Shown here: in pieces, positions 53,432 through 62,529 of the stretch
How the letters are laid out: each line of letters starts with the position of its first letter
Position numbering within the stretch: position 1 is the stretch's first letter
Assembly (NCBI RefSeq): GCF_000717875.1
Contig: NZ_JOCT01000016.1
Coordinates: forward strand, 62,001-126,000
Direction of reading: 5' to 3'
DNA: 64,000 nt
DNA from: Streptomyces sp. NRRL S-455
Lineage (GTDB): Bacteria; Actinomycetota; Actinomycetes; Streptomycetales; Streptomycetaceae
Notes under the pieces: model-generated
Database searches by the model: none
What the model saw: only the letters and a program-made list of their open reading frames with translations
What the model was told of the DNA's origin: nothing
Made by a program: the position numbers and the translations under genes

Positions 53432-53715
53432 CCGTCTATATCGACCCACCGGCCTGGCCCGGACACGGCCGCATGTGGTCGCACCTGATCAGCGACGTCT
53501 CCTACGACGAACTGCACACCTTCGCCGCACGCCTCGGCGTGCCCCGGCGGGCCTTCGAACGCGACCACTACGACATCCCCGCCCAGCGGTACGCGGACGC
53601 GGTGGACGCCGGGGCCGTGGAGGTCAGCAGCCGCGAGGTGGTGCGGCTGCTGTACGGGGCGGGGCTGCGGCGGCCGAAGGGGCGGGCTCAGGCGCCGGGT
53701 TCGCGCAGTTCGTAG
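53428..53715 (+). CDS. DUF4031 protein
   Basis: The 95 residues open VTVYIDPPAWPGHGRMWSHL, with ISDVSYDELHTFAARLG, VPRRAFERDHYDIP and the C-terminal VRLLYGAGLRRP. This is the DUF4031 signature. The GTG overlaps the previous stop by one codon. The last 28 nt overlap the 3' end of the convergent MDMPI-GNAT gene. Function unknown. Confidence 0.88.
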   Translation: MTVYIDPPAWPGHGRMWSHLISDVSYDELHTFAARLGVPRRAFERDHYDIPAQRYADAVDAGAVEVSSREVVRLLYGAGLRRPKGRAQAPGSRSS

Positions 53716-54764
53716 GTGATCTGCTCGACGTCTTCCGCGACGGCCTCGAACCCGGCGCGGGCGAGGACGCTGTGCGAGGGCGCGTTGTCCCGCTCGACGT
53801 TCGCGACCACGGTCCGTACCTCGTCCCGGCCCAGTGCCCACGCCGACAGCGCGCGCAGCGCCTCGGTGGCGTACCCGTGGCCACGGGCCGCTTCGACGAG
53901 GTCGTAGCCGATCTCGACCCGCCCCGCCTCGTCGGGGACGGAGTGGAACCCCATGGCGCCGAGTGCGCGCCCGTCCTCGCGGCGGACCAGCACGTACGTG
54001 CCCCACTCGGGGCGGTGGACGCCGTCCTCGTACTGCTTGAACACCATGCCGGCGCCGATCCGGGTGCCTTCGAGGGGGCCGCCATCGAGCCACTCGAAGC
54101 CGCCGTCGCCGACCGTGGCCAGGTCGTTCGCCGCCGCCGGGGTGACGCCCTCCAGCGTGAGCCGCTCGGTGGGGATCACCAGGTTGTTGCTCCACATCCA
54201 TTCCGTGACCGGGGCGCGTCCGGGCAGGTCTCCGCGGCCGGTGGCCCACAGCAGGGTCCGCCACGGGGTCGGGCCGGGCTGCACGTGCGGGAAGATCCGG
54301 GTGAGGACGAAGTCGCACAGCGCCGGGTCCGGTTCGTACGCGACCCCCAGTCCCTCGGCGATGTCGTGGGTGTGCAGCAGCACCTCGGCCACGCCCATCG
54401 CGGCGAAGCCCTCGGGGTTCGCGCTGCGGAAGGGGAACGGGTGGAAGGCCCGGACCTCGCGGGGGGTGGTGCGAATGGCGGCGGTGAGCAGGGCACCGGT
54501 CGTCTCGATCACCCGCAGGACACTGTCGTTGCCGGTGCCCTCCTCCAGGCCGAACGCGAAGGGGATGCGACCCTCGGCCGCGCGTCCGGCCAGCTGGCCG
54601 GCGTACCTGAGCAGAGCCACGGCCACGTGCACCGCCGTCTCACGGCAGCTCCACTCCAGTCCCTGGGCGGGCACCGCCTCCCAGTCCCGGTCCACAGCCG
54701 CCCTCAGCGCCTCCACGGAACCGGCCACGGCTTCCTGAACGCGTTCCCCGCCCATGTCTCCCAT
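53688..54764 (-). CDS. MDMPI-GNAT fusion protein
   Basis: The 358 residues join two domains. The N-terminal mycothiol-dependent maleylpyruvate isomerase-like (DinB fold) domain spans about 1-190, with WSCRETAVHVAVALLRYAG and AEVLLHTHDIAEGLG, whose His residues bind metal. A C-terminal GNAT acetyltransferase (about 195-358) has VEIGYDLVEAARGHGYATEA (acetyl-CoA motif A) and the RAGFEAV end. It could acetylate or transfer a thiol-linked substrate. It is possibly leaderless (TAACCT ends seven bases before the ATG). Confidence 0.85.
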   Translation of the reverse strand: MGDMGGERVQEAVAGSVEALRAAVDRDWEAVPAQGLEWSCRETAVHVAVALLRYAGQLAGRAAEGRIPFAFGLEEGTGNDSVLRVIETTGALLTAAIRTTPREVRAFHPFPFRSANPEGFAAMGVAEVLLHTHDIAEGLGVAYEPDPALCDFVLTRIFPHVQPGPTPWRTLLWATGRGDLPGRAPVTEWMWSNNLVIPTERLTLEGVTPAAANDLATVGDGGFEWLDGGPLEGTRIGAGMVFKQYEDGVHRPEWGTYVLVRREDGRALGAMGFHSVPDEAGRVEIGYDLVEAARGHGYATEALRALSAWALGRDEVRTVVANVERDNAPSHSVLARAGFEAVAEDVEQITYELREPGA

Positions 54765-54792
54765 ACGGAGCAGGTTATGCGGCGAGGTCCGG

Positions 54793-55437
54793 TCAGAGCG
54801 ACAGCATTTCCAGCTCGGCGGAGAGGTTGTAGCGTGCCGTGGCCTCCCACTTCGCCGCTCCGTGGGGGGTCCTGAACAGCCTTGGCAGGTAGAGGAGTTG
54901 GCGCAGGATGGCGGCGCGGCCCGTGCGGAAGGCGTCGCTGGGGACGAAGTGGTACTCCTCGCGGACGGCGGCGGTGTAGGCGGCGTACGCCGACGGGGGC
55001 GAGGCGAGGACGGCCAGGTCGGCGTCGCACAGGACCTGGCCGTCGGGGTCGTCGTCGGCGGGGTCGTGGGTGACGGTGAGGCGGACCAGCCTGGCCACCT
55101 CGGCCGTCTTGGCGGTTGGGACGCCGGCCTCCGGGAGGGCGCGTTCGGCGAGGCGGGCCGAGCGTTCCTCGTTCTCCGAGCGGTCGGGCAGGTACACGGC
55201 GTCGTGGAACCAGGCGGCCAGCCGGACCACGTCCGGGTCCCGCGCGTGCTCCTCCAGTACGTCGATGTGGTCGAGGACCGCGGTGAGGTGCTCGACCGTG
55301 TGGTAGCGGCGCTGCGGCTCCTGCCAGCGGGTCAGCAGGTTGTCGGCGTACGGCACCGGGTCCGGGCCGGCGGCCGGGCCCCTGGCCGCCTCCAGGGTGC
55401 GGGTGAAGCGGGTGCGGAGGGCGTCGAGATCGGCCAT
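54793..55437 (-). CDS. HD-domain phosphohydrolase-like protein
   Basis: The 214 residues have the HD metal motif AAWFHDAVY near residue 72, an earlier His in YHTVEHL near residue 48 and an Asp site VLCDADLAVLA. The size is small for HD hydrolases and resembles YedJ/Ppx-like predicted metal-dependent phosphohydrolases acting on nucleotides. Start ATG at 55437. Substrate unknown. Confidence 0.85.
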   Translation of the reverse strand: MADLDALRTRFTRTLEAARGPAAGPDPVPYADNLLTRWQEPQRRYHTVEHLTAVLDHIDVLEEHARDPDVVRLAAWFHDAVYLPDRSENEERSARLAERALPEAGVPTAKTAEVARLVRLTVTHDPADDDPDGQVLCDADLAVLASPPSAYAAYTAAVREEYHFVPSDAFRTGRAAILRQLLYLPRLFRTPHGAAKWEATARYNLSAELEMLSL

Positions 55438-55448
55438 GGGGTCATTCT

Positions 55449-55571
55449 CCCGCCGGCCGTGGTGAGCTGGTAGCCCCTGCCGACCTCGTCGGTGCGGACC
55501 TCGCGCTCCTCGATCTCGCAGTATCTCCGCACGCGGACACGGTCCATGTCCTCCAGGTGGTACTGGACGAC
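55449..55571 (-). pseudogene. ku: Remnant of a Ku DNA-end-binding protein gene
   Basis: The minus-strand frame encodes VVVQYHLEDMDRVRVRRYCE followed by IEEREVRTDEVGRGYQLTTA, which aligns with the Ku segment around residues 30-70 (YHLEDxGRVRxRK-C-E-x-x-x-REV-x-x-x-E-x-GKGYEL). Both ends stop being Ku-like: the expected N-terminal Ku part is missing and the frame ends after about 45 residues. No full gene fits, so it is a fragment, probably left after recombination. An in-frame ATG exists at 55547 (MDRVRVRRY). Confidence 0.55.
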
Positions 55572-55686
55572 AACCTGCTGGCCCGCATCCTCGAGGGCGA
55601 ACGCGGGGGCGGCTGGCTGGCCGGGATGGAAGGGCTCGAGGTCAGCTTTGACGGGGCCCTGGTCATCAGCTTCCCGGACAGTTCAC

Positions 55687-56493
55687 CTACGAGTGCTGAG
55701 AACGCGGCTTGGCCTTGATGGCGTGACGGGCGGCCTTGTAGGTCTCGGGCAGGAAGCGGTGTTCGATGGCGGTGCGCTTGGTGGCTGCGTCGCCGCCGAC
55801 GACCTCGGCGCGTCCGTTCATCAGGGCGAGGAAGCCCTGGCGGGCGACTTCCTTGCGGCTGTTCTTCTTCATGCCGGGGCCGAAGGCGGTGTTGTTCATG
55901 CCGGCCCGGGCGTGGAAGTCGCTGTCGGTGGCGCCGGGCATGAGGCAGGTGACGGTGACGCCGTGTTCCTTGAGTTCCTCACGCAAACCGAGGGCGAACA
56001 TGCGGGTGAAGGCACGGGAGGGTCCGTACACGGTCTCGTAGGGGGTAGGCAGGGTCGCCGACAGCGACGAGGTGATCAGGATGCGGCCGCGGCCGTTGCC
56101 GGCCATGTGGCGGGCGACGTGCTTCGCCAGGTGGACGACCGATGCCACGTTCAGCCGGATCAGGGAGAGTTCGTCGTCGAGGTCGGTGTCGAGGAAGGCG
56201 CCGCCGATGCTGCGGCCGGCGTTGAGGACCGCGGCGTCGAGCGGCCGTCCGGTCTCCCGCACCGCCCGCCATACCGTCTCGACGCCCTCGCTCTGGGAGA
56301 GGTCGGCGCGCACGGGTGTGACGTGGACGCCGTGCCGCGCGAGGTCGGCCGCCGCCCGGTCGGTGTGCTCGCTGCGGCCGGTGGCGATCAGGTCGAAGCC
56401 GTTGACGGCGAACAGCTTCGCGAGTTCGTAGCCGATGCCCGCGGAGGCCCCGGTCACCAGGGCGAGCGGGCGGTGGGAGGTGGTGCTGCTCAT
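55687..56493 (-). CDS. Short-chain dehydrogenase with YxxxR active site
   Basis: The 268-residue SDR has a cofactor motif LVTGASAGIGYELAK (residues 12-26), VRADLSQ, AAVLNAGRSIGG, ILITSSLSATLPTPYE and YGPSRAFTRMFA. The catalytic Tyr is followed by Arg where nearly all SDRs have Lys (Y-x-x-x-K), so the active site is unusual. It may still bind cofactor; activity is uncertain. It lies downstream of the truncated SDR at 56530. Confidence 0.85.
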   Translation of the reverse strand: MSSTTSHRPLALVTGASAGIGYELAKLFAVNGFDLIATGRSEHTDRAAADLARHGVHVTPVRADLSQSEGVETVWRAVRETGRPLDAAVLNAGRSIGGAFLDTDLDDELSLIRLNVASVVHLAKHVARHMAGNGRGRILITSSLSATLPTPYETVYGPSRAFTRMFALGLREELKEHGVTVTCLMPGATDSDFHARAGMNNTAFGPGMKKNSRKEVARQGFLALMNGRAEVVGGDAATKRTAIEHRFLPETYKAARHAIKAKPRSQHS

Positions 56494-56529
56494 GTGCGGT
56501 GCTCCGTTTCCTGTGGGCTGGGGGTGGGC

Positions 56530-56928
56530 TCACCAGTCCTGGCGGGTGGGGTGGATGACGATGTCGTTGCCGGTGACGTCGGTGGGCTGGTCGAGGGCGT
56601 GGACGACGGCGTCGGCCACGTGGTCCGGGTGGATGGCATCCTCGTTCAGGTCCTGGGCGATCCGCTTGCCCTCGGCGTTGGAGACCTTGTCGGCCCAGCC
56701 GGTGTCGATGACACCGGGGCTGATCATGGAGACCTGGATGCCGTGGGCGATGCCGACTTCCCGGCGGAAGCTGTCGGTGATGCCGCGGATGAAGAACTTG
56801 GTGGCGCTGTAGACGCCACCGGCGTCCCCGACGCGGATGCCGGCGACCGAGCTGAGGTTGAGGATGTGGCCGGACCTGCGGGCGATCATTGCCGGTCGTA
56901 CCGCGTCGGCGTGGGGGCCGGTGAGCAC
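56530..56928 (-). pseudogene. 5'-truncated SDR gene
   Basis: Only the C-terminal half of an SDR remains (132 codons): PAMIARRSGHILNLSSVAGI, GVYSATKFFIRGITDSFRRE (intact Y-x-x-x-K) and QVSMISPGVIDTGW. The NAD-binding TGxxxGxG and NAG segments are absent; upstream in-frame sequence is unrelated low-complexity. It has no SD, so it is presumed a remnant rather than a gene. Confidence 0.7.
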
Positions 56929-57187
56929 ATCGCTTCCATCTCCATCACTGCCGTGTGCGGGGGCCCATGAAGTGCTGGAGAAGGTGCTGGGGCCCGTCGC
57001 TCCGGCCAGGCTGGTGATCCCCGTGCAGGGGTGGTGGCCTGCAGGCTCTCCCGGGTGAGGGTGATGTGCGTGCTCATCGGTTCGGCTATGTGCGGGGCCG
57101 GGGCAGGCAGCGCATCTGCCCGGGACCGCGACCGGTGACAGGCCAGGGGTACGGCGATGTCACCGGCCGGCGGATTCTGTCGCCAGG
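56929..57187. other. Degenerate spacer
   Basis: No gene is supported. A minus-strand frame starting MSTHITLTRESLQATTPARG (57077) is uninterrupted for 63 codons but resembles no protein and may be the start of a lost gene fused to the truncated SDR region. Confidence 0.4.
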
Positions 57188-58042
57188 TCAGGCGGCGGAG
57201 GCGTCGAAGTCGGCCGACTTCGTCAGTGCCTCGTTCGCGCGGATCTCGACGAGCATGGACTCCAGCTGCTCGATCGCCATGCCGTACGCCGGAGCGCCCA
57301 GCAGCAGACGCTGCGGGTGGGTGTCGGCGGAGAGGGCGGTGATGATCGCCCGGGCGGCGGCGTGGGGGTCGCCGGGCTCCTTGCCGGTGTCCGCGCGGAA
57401 CGCCGCACGCGCCGCGCCGACCGTGTCGGCGTAGTCCGCGATCTCCCGCTCGGGCAGCGTCTCATTGGCGGAACGGCCGGCCCAGTCGGTGCGGAAGGGA
57501 CCGGGCTCCACGAGCAGCGTGGTGATGCCCAGCGGGGCGACCTCCTGGCGCAGGGCGTCGGTCAGGCCCTCGACGGCGAACTTGGTGGCGGCGTAGTAGC
57601 CGACGGCCGGGAAGGCGCGGAGCCCTCCGATGGAGGAGAAGTTCACGATCGTCCCCGAGCGGCGTGTGCGCATGCCCGGCAGGACGGCGCGGATGACGTC
57701 GGACAGGCCGAAGACGTTGATGTCGAAGATCCGGCGGATCTCGTCGTCGGTGCTCTCCTCCACGGCGGCGAAGTAGCCGATGCCGGCGTTGTTGACCAGC
57801 ACATCGATGCCGTCGAAGTGCTTCTCCGCAGCCTCGACGGCCTCCCTGACCTGCGTTGCGTCGGTGACGTCGAGGGGCAGAGCCAGCGCCCGGTCGTTGC
57901 CCACGACGAGGTCCTGGACCTGGGCGACGTCGCGGGCGGTGACGACCGCCCTGTGGCCGGCGGCGAGGACCTCCTCGGCCAGGGCACGACCGAAGCCGGT
58001 CGAGCAGCCGGTGATGAACCAGACCTTCTGCTGAACAGTCAC
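57188..58042 (-). CDS. Short-chain dehydrogenase/reductase
   Basis: The 284 residues from GTG 58042 have VWFITGCSTGFGRALAEE (residues 7-24), DVLVNNAGIGYFAA, IVNFSSIGGLRAFP and YYAATKFAVEGLTDAL (Y-x-x-x-K), then VEPGPFRTDW. This is a standard oxidoreductase SDR. The SD is GAGGAA about 11 nt upstream. It is divergent from the XRE/MmyB regulator, which may control it. Confidence 0.92.
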   Translation of the reverse strand: MTVQQKVWFITGCSTGFGRALAEEVLAAGHRAVVTARDVAQVQDLVVGNDRALALPLDVTDATQVREAVEAAEKHFDGIDVLVNNAGIGYFAAVEESTDDEIRRIFDINVFGLSDVIRAVLPGMRTRRSGTIVNFSSIGGLRAFPAVGYYAATKFAVEGLTDALRQEVAPLGITTLLVEPGPFRTDWAGRSANETLPEREIADYADTVGAARAAFRADTGKEPGDPHAAARAIITALSADTHPQRLLLGAPAYGMAIEQLESMLVEIRANEALTKSADFDASAA

Positions 58043-58328
58043 GATGCGGATATTCCTCGGAACGGGCGCACCCCTCCCACGGCGATCACCACGGGTGACG
58101 GCGAAGGGGGCGCTGTGTACGGGGGAAAGCGGCGCCCGCCCCGGCCGGTGCCACGCACACGGCAGGCGGGCTGCGGACCCTTTGAAGGTCGCTGCGATGG
58201 CCGCCCAGCCATTGATGCACGCCGTAACGCGGCAAACCAAGCCGAGGACGGGGGCCATTGCTGCCGGGGAAAGACCTTCCCCCCCACGCCAGTGGATCCC
58301 CGCCACGAGCAGGGGAACACTGGCAGGC

Positions 58329-59252
58329 ATGGCGAACAATGCCGAGGAGATCAAGAAGTTCCTGCGCGCTCGGCGTGACGCGGTCCGCCCCTCTCAGGCC
58401 GGTCTGGCGAACTACCCCGGTCGGCGGGTACCCGGCCTGCGCCGCGAAGAGGTCGCGCAGCTCGCCGGGGTCAGCGTGGACTACTACACCCGCCTGGAAC
58501 AGGGACGGCTCACCAGCGCCTCCGAAGGCGTCATCCTCTCCATCGCCGAGGCCCTGCGACTGACCCAGGCCGAGACCCAGTACCTGCGCGACCTGCTGCG
58601 CCCCCAGCCCCGCCGCAGTGCCAAGCCGGCACCGCCCCAGCAGGTGCGGCCCGACCTGCTGCGCATGCTGAACGGCCTGCACGACCAGCCCGCCTTCGTC
58701 CTCGGCCGCCGCAACGAGGTCCTGGCCTCCAACGACCTCCTCGACGCACTGCTCACCCCGTTCAACCACCGCCCGGCCAACGAACGCAACCTGCTGCGCT
58801 GGATGCTCCTCGACCCCGCCGCCCGGACCCTGTACCTCGACTGGGCGCAGGTCACCTCCGAGGTCGTCGGCGTGCTGCGCGCCGAGGCCGGCCGCAACCC
58901 CCACGACCCGCAGATCGCCGAATTCGTCGCCGAACTGCGCTCCGTATCACCCGAGTTCCGCACCTGGTGGGCCGAGCGGACCGTGGTCGAACGCACCTGG
59001 GGCAGCAAACGGTTCAACCATCCCGTCGTCGGCCGCCTCGACATCACCTACGAAGCCCTCTCCCTTCCGGGCGACCCAGACCAGATTCTCTTCGTCTACG
59101 CCGGCAAGACCGATGGCGACCTCGAAAAGCTACGCATCCTCGCCAGCTGGTACGCCCAGTCCACCCCCTACTCCACCACTGCTGGCAAGATCAAGGAATC
59201 AGTCCATGCGCAACAGGACGAGGCGGGCGAACAAGACTCCCGTCACGCGTAG
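58329..59252 (+). CDS. XRE-family regulator with MmyB-like ligand-binding domain
   Basis: The 307 residues have an N-terminal helix-turn-helix (GLRREEVAQLAGVSVDYYTR LEQG split as two segments near residues 35-58) and a C-terminal MmyB-type domain (about 100-285) with FVLGRRNEVLASNDL, RNLLRWMLLDP and TWWAERTVVERTWGSKRFNHP in parts. MmyB-like domains bind hydrophobic ligands. It is divergent from an SDR, a very common streptomycete pair, so the SDR is its probable target. Confidence 0.9.
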   Translation: MANNAEEIKKFLRARRDAVRPSQAGLANYPGRRVPGLRREEVAQLAGVSVDYYTRLEQGRLTSASEGVILSIAEALRLTQAETQYLRDLLRPQPRRSAKPAPPQQVRPDLLRMLNGLHDQPAFVLGRRNEVLASNDLLDALLTPFNHRPANERNLLRWMLLDPAARTLYLDWAQVTSEVVGVLRAEAGRNPHDPQIAEFVAELRSVSPEFRTWWAERTVVERTWGSKRFNHPVVGRLDITYEALSLPGDPDQILFVYAGKTDGDLEKLRILASWYAQSTPYSTTAGKIKESVHAQQDEAGEQDSRHA

Positions 59253-59376
59253 GCCCGCCGCACGCCACCCTGAACTCACCGTCTAACTGCTGATCCCCAC
59301 ACCCGCGGTGAAGGCAGCGCGCCCCGGCCACCAACCCGGCGAACCCCTTCCCGGTCACAGCACTAGCGTGGGAGGC

Positions 59377-60057
59377 ATGACGACTCCTGCTGATGTGCCC
59401 GACGTACGGGACCCCGAGCAGCCCGGCCGGTTGCTCACGATCGAGCGTGACGCGCTGATCCCGCTGTTGCGGGCGAGGGCCGACGAGGACTTCGCGCGGC
59501 CTGTCGCCGCATGCCCGGGCTGGACGGTCCGGGACGTGCTGGCGCACTGCTCGGCCGCGCTCACGCGGGCGGTGGAGGGCCGGTTCGAGCCGGGCGTGTT
59601 CTCACCCGAGTCGAACGACCGCGACATCGCCGAGCGCGACGGCTGGAGCAACGCCGAGGTCGTCGACGAGCTGTGGCGGGGCATGACCGAGGCCGGGCCG
59701 GTGATCGCCGATGCCGGCGGGAAGCTGGACGTGCTCGCCCTGGGGGAGTGGGTGCACGCCGGGGACGTGCGCGAGGCCCTGGGGGAGCCGGACGCGTACG
59801 GCGGGGCCGGGCTGCCGGACGCCCTGGCGCTGCTCGCCCGCATCACCCACGAGCGCGGGCACGTGCCGCTGCACGCCGACCTCGACGACCAGGACGAACC
59901 GCTGCGGCTGGGGGAGAGCGGCGGGGAGCGGCCCCCGGGCCGGTTCATCGGGGAGGGGCCGACGCTCGTACGGCTGTACACGGGGCGGCCGGTCGACGGG
60001 GCGCCCGCGTTCGAGCTGGCAGGGGTGGAGGCGGAAGAGCTGAACATCTTCGGCTGA
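59377..60057 (+). CDS. Maleylpyruvate isomerase family (mycothiol-dependent, DinB fold)
   Basis: The 226 residues have the MDMPI signature CPGWTVRDVLAHCSAALTRAV near residue 46 and a second metal region in LGEWVHAGDVREAL near residue 125. Both the SD (GGAGG) and a -10-like TAGCGT seven bases upstream precede the ATG. It likely uses mycothiol as cofactor in the detoxification of a small molecule. Substrate unknown. Confidence 0.85.
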   Translation: MTTPADVPDVRDPEQPGRLLTIERDALIPLLRARADEDFARPVAACPGWTVRDVLAHCSAALTRAVEGRFEPGVFSPESNDRDIAERDGWSNAEVVDELWRGMTEAGPVIADAGGKLDVLALGEWVHAGDVREALGEPDAYGGAGLPDALALLARITHERGHVPLHADLDDQDEPLRLGESGGERPPGRFIGEGPTLVRLYTGRPVDGAPAFELAGVEAEELNIFG

Positions 60058-60160
60058 GGCACCTCCTCGGGGCGTGGGAGGCGGCGGAACGGGGCAACGT
60101 AGTCTTTGATTGGACTAGACCTGTCGCGGAACGCCGACGCCATGCCGACGAAGGGGCCCC

Positions 60161-60853
60161 ATGAGCAAGCGTGCAGTCCTGGAGGTGATCGCCCTCGGCG
60201 TCGAGGACGCGGTCGCCGCCCAGGCGGGAGGCGCGGACCGGCTGGAGCTGGTGACCGACATGGCGGCCGACGGGCTCACCCCGTCGGCCGCCACCGTCGC
60301 GGAGATCCGACGGGCCGTCGACATCCCGCTGCGGGTGATGCTGCGGCTCACCGACGGTTTCGCGGCCGGCGACGTCGACCGGCTGGTCCGCGTGGCCGGG
60401 CGGTTGCGGGAGGCCGGGGCCGAGGAGTTCGTGCTCGGGTTCCTCGGCCCGGACGGCGGGGTGGACCTGGCGGCCGTGGAGCGGGTCGTCGATGTGCTGG
60501 AGGGCTGCCCCTGGACGTTCCACCGCGCGATCGACCGGGCCGCGGACCGGGACACCCTGCGCAAGCAGCTGGACGGGACGCCGGGGCTGGACACGTACCT
60601 GACGGCCGGGTCGGCGGACGGGGTCGACCACGGGCTTCCCGTGCTGCTCGCGGAGACGGCCCGCCGAGGAGAGCCGGGGTACGAGCAGCACCTGCTGGTG
60701 GGGGGCGGTCTGCGGCTCGGCCATGTGCCGGCACTGCTGAACGCCGGGGTCGACGGTTGCCACATCGGCGGGGCGGCCCGGCCGGAGGGCTGGGAGGCGC
60801 CGGTGTCCGCGGAGGCCGTCGCGCGGTGGCGGGCCGCCCTGGACGCCACCTGA
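60161..60853 (+). CDS. cutC: CutC-family protein
   Basis: The 230-residue TIM barrel has LEVIALGVEDAVAAQAGGAD at 6-25, RLELVTDMAADGLTPS, VMLRLTDGF, ELVLGFLGPDGGVD-like segments and FHRAIDRAAD, all conserved in CutC/copper homeostasis (PF03932) proteins. The original copper role of CutC is doubted; some members may act on sugar or lactate. It stands between an MDMPI-like gene and a SARP. Confidence 0.88.
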   Translation: MSKRAVLEVIALGVEDAVAAQAGGADRLELVTDMAADGLTPSAATVAEIRRAVDIPLRVMLRLTDGFAAGDVDRLVRVAGRLREAGAEEFVLGFLGPDGGVDLAAVERVVDVLEGCPWTFHRAIDRAADRDTLRKQLDGTPGLDTYLTAGSADGVDHGLPVLLAETARRGEPGYEQHLLVGGGLRLGHVPALLNAGVDGCHIGGAARPEGWEAPVSAEAVARWRAALDAT

Positions 60854-60908
60854 ACGCCCCAGGACCGGACGGGGAAGCAAGGGGTGGGCACGTGCGTTGT
60901 GCTGCTGC

Positions 60909-62471
60909 ATGAGTCTGCGCTTCTCACTTATGGGTCCGGTACGAGCCTGGCGCGACGAAGAGGAGATCGAACTGGGGCCGCGCCAGCAGCGGGCGGTACT
61001 GGCGGCGTTGCTGCTGAACAACGGCATCCGGCTGAGCAACGACCAGTTGATCGGCATGGTCTGGGACGAGCCGACGCCGAGCGCGGTGATGGCGTTGCGG
61101 ACGCACGTCTACAAGATCCGCAAGAGGCTTCCGGAGCTGAACCTGACGTCCAGGGACGGCGGATACACGGTCCGCGCGGAGATCGTCGACGACTGCCGCG
61201 GCGAGCCCTTGGAAGGCCTGCGGAGTGCCTACTTCGACGCGCAACGGGTGCGGCTCGGCGACTACCGGCTCAAGGCGCGGGAGGACTTCCTCGAACGCGA
61301 GCTCGACGTGCTCGAGTTGCAGAAGCACGTCGCCGCCTATCCGCTCAGGGAACGACCGCGCGCCCTGCTGATGCGGGCGCTCTACCTGGAGGGCAGACAG
61401 GGCGAAGCACTTGACCACTTCCACCGGGCACGCGCCCTCCTCAACGAGGAGCTCGGCCTCGAACCGGGGCCGGAGCTGCGCGAGGTCCACGCGCGGATCC
61501 TCAACGGAGACCTCAGCGCGCCGCGCAGGCCGGAGCAGCTGCTGCCGGATCTGATCGACTTCACCGGCCGCGCCGAGGAGATCGCGCAGGCTCTGCGGAC
61601 GTTGCCGGGCACGGTGGGCATCACCGGTATGCGGGGCAGCGGCAAGACCGTGCTGGCCACCCGGATCGGCCACCTCGTCAAGGGCCGCTTCCCGGACGGG
61701 CAGATCCTCGTCAGGGGCAGGGACGTCGCCGGCGAGCTGTTGCGCGCGGTCGGCGTGGAGAACCCCGTCGGCGACAAAGCCGCACTGTGGCGGGAGAAGG
61801 CGCGCGGCAAGCGGTTCCTGGTCGTGGTCGACGACGTGCGGGAGGCGGCGACCGTACGCGATCTCGCCACGCCCGGCTCGGCGATGATCCTCACCAGCGT
61901 CCGCCGGTTGAACGAGCTGCCCGGCGTGACCTGGCTGAAGATCGCCGGGCTGGCCGAGGGGGAGGCGCGGGAGTTCCTCCGCAAGGTCCTCGGCCCGGTA
62001 CGGGTGGACGCGGAACCCGAGCAGGCAGAGGTGCTGCTGGAACGCCTTTCGCGGCTGCCGCACCCGATCAGGGTGGTCGGCGGCAGGCTCAGCTCGCGCC
62101 CGCACTGGACGATCGGGATGGTGCTGCAGCAGATGGAGCGGGAGAGCAAGCTCGCCGACGTGATCCCGCCCGACTGCGCCGCGATGCTGGCTCCGTTGAT
62201 CGCCGCCGAGGAGCGGCTGAGCGATCCGGAGCGGCACATGCTCGCGTGCTTCGCGCGCCAGGACGCCGAGGTGATCGACAGTCACAAGGCGGCGGAGATG
62301 TCCGGATCCGACCCCGGTGAGATCGAGCTGGTGCTGGAGTCGCTCGCGAGTGCGCACCTGATCGAGCCGCTCGTACTCGGCCGCTACCGGCTGCCGCGGT
62401 TCGTGCGCCTCTACTTCAGGCTGCGCACGCCTGCCCTGACCAGCCGACTCATTGCGACTTCTCCGGCCTGA
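60909..62471 (+). CDS. SARP-family regulator with NB-ARC-like ATPase domain
   Basis: The 520 residues start with an OmpR-type winged helix (SLRFSLMGPVRAW, LRTHVYKIRKRLP). A BTAD tetratricopeptide-like region follows (AYPLRERPRALLMRALYLEG, EALDHFHRARALLNEELGLE, PGPELREVHARILNGD), then an ATPase with Walker A GITGMRGSGKTVLATR near residue 240 and RFLVVVDDVREAA (Walker B). The linker between the wing (GGYTVRAE) and the BTAD seems about 40 residues shorter than usual. SARPs turn on secondary-metabolite genes; the following SDR could be a target, but no cluster is visible. Confidence 0.85.
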   Translation: MSLRFSLMGPVRAWRDEEEIELGPRQQRAVLAALLLNNGIRLSNDQLIGMVWDEPTPSAVMALRTHVYKIRKRLPELNLTSRDGGYTVRAEIVDDCRGEPLEGLRSAYFDAQRVRLGDYRLKAREDFLERELDVLELQKHVAAYPLRERPRALLMRALYLEGRQGEALDHFHRARALLNEELGLEPGPELREVHARILNGDLSAPRRPEQLLPDLIDFTGRAEEIAQALRTLPGTVGITGMRGSGKTVLATRIGHLVKGRFPDGQILVRGRDVAGELLRAVGVENPVGDKAALWREKARGKRFLVVVDDVREAATVRDLATPGSAMILTSVRRLNELPGVTWLKIAGLAEGEAREFLRKVLGPVRVDAEPEQAEVLLERLSRLPHPIRVVGGRLSSRPHWTIGMVLQQMERESKLADVIPPDCAAMLAPLIAAEERLSDPERHMLACFARQDAEVIDSHKAAEMSGSDPGEIELVLESLASAHLIEPLVLGRYRLPRFVRLYFRLRTPALTSRLIATSPA

Positions 62472-62529
62472 CCAGGCGGTATATCCGGAAATTATGCTCT
62501 GACGATCTGTCGCGGCCAGGTTTGCAGAC

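Noticed and set aside
56886..57077. 63-codon minus-strand frame before the truncated SDR
   Set aside because: No SD, no homology and low complexity; treated as decayed spacer.
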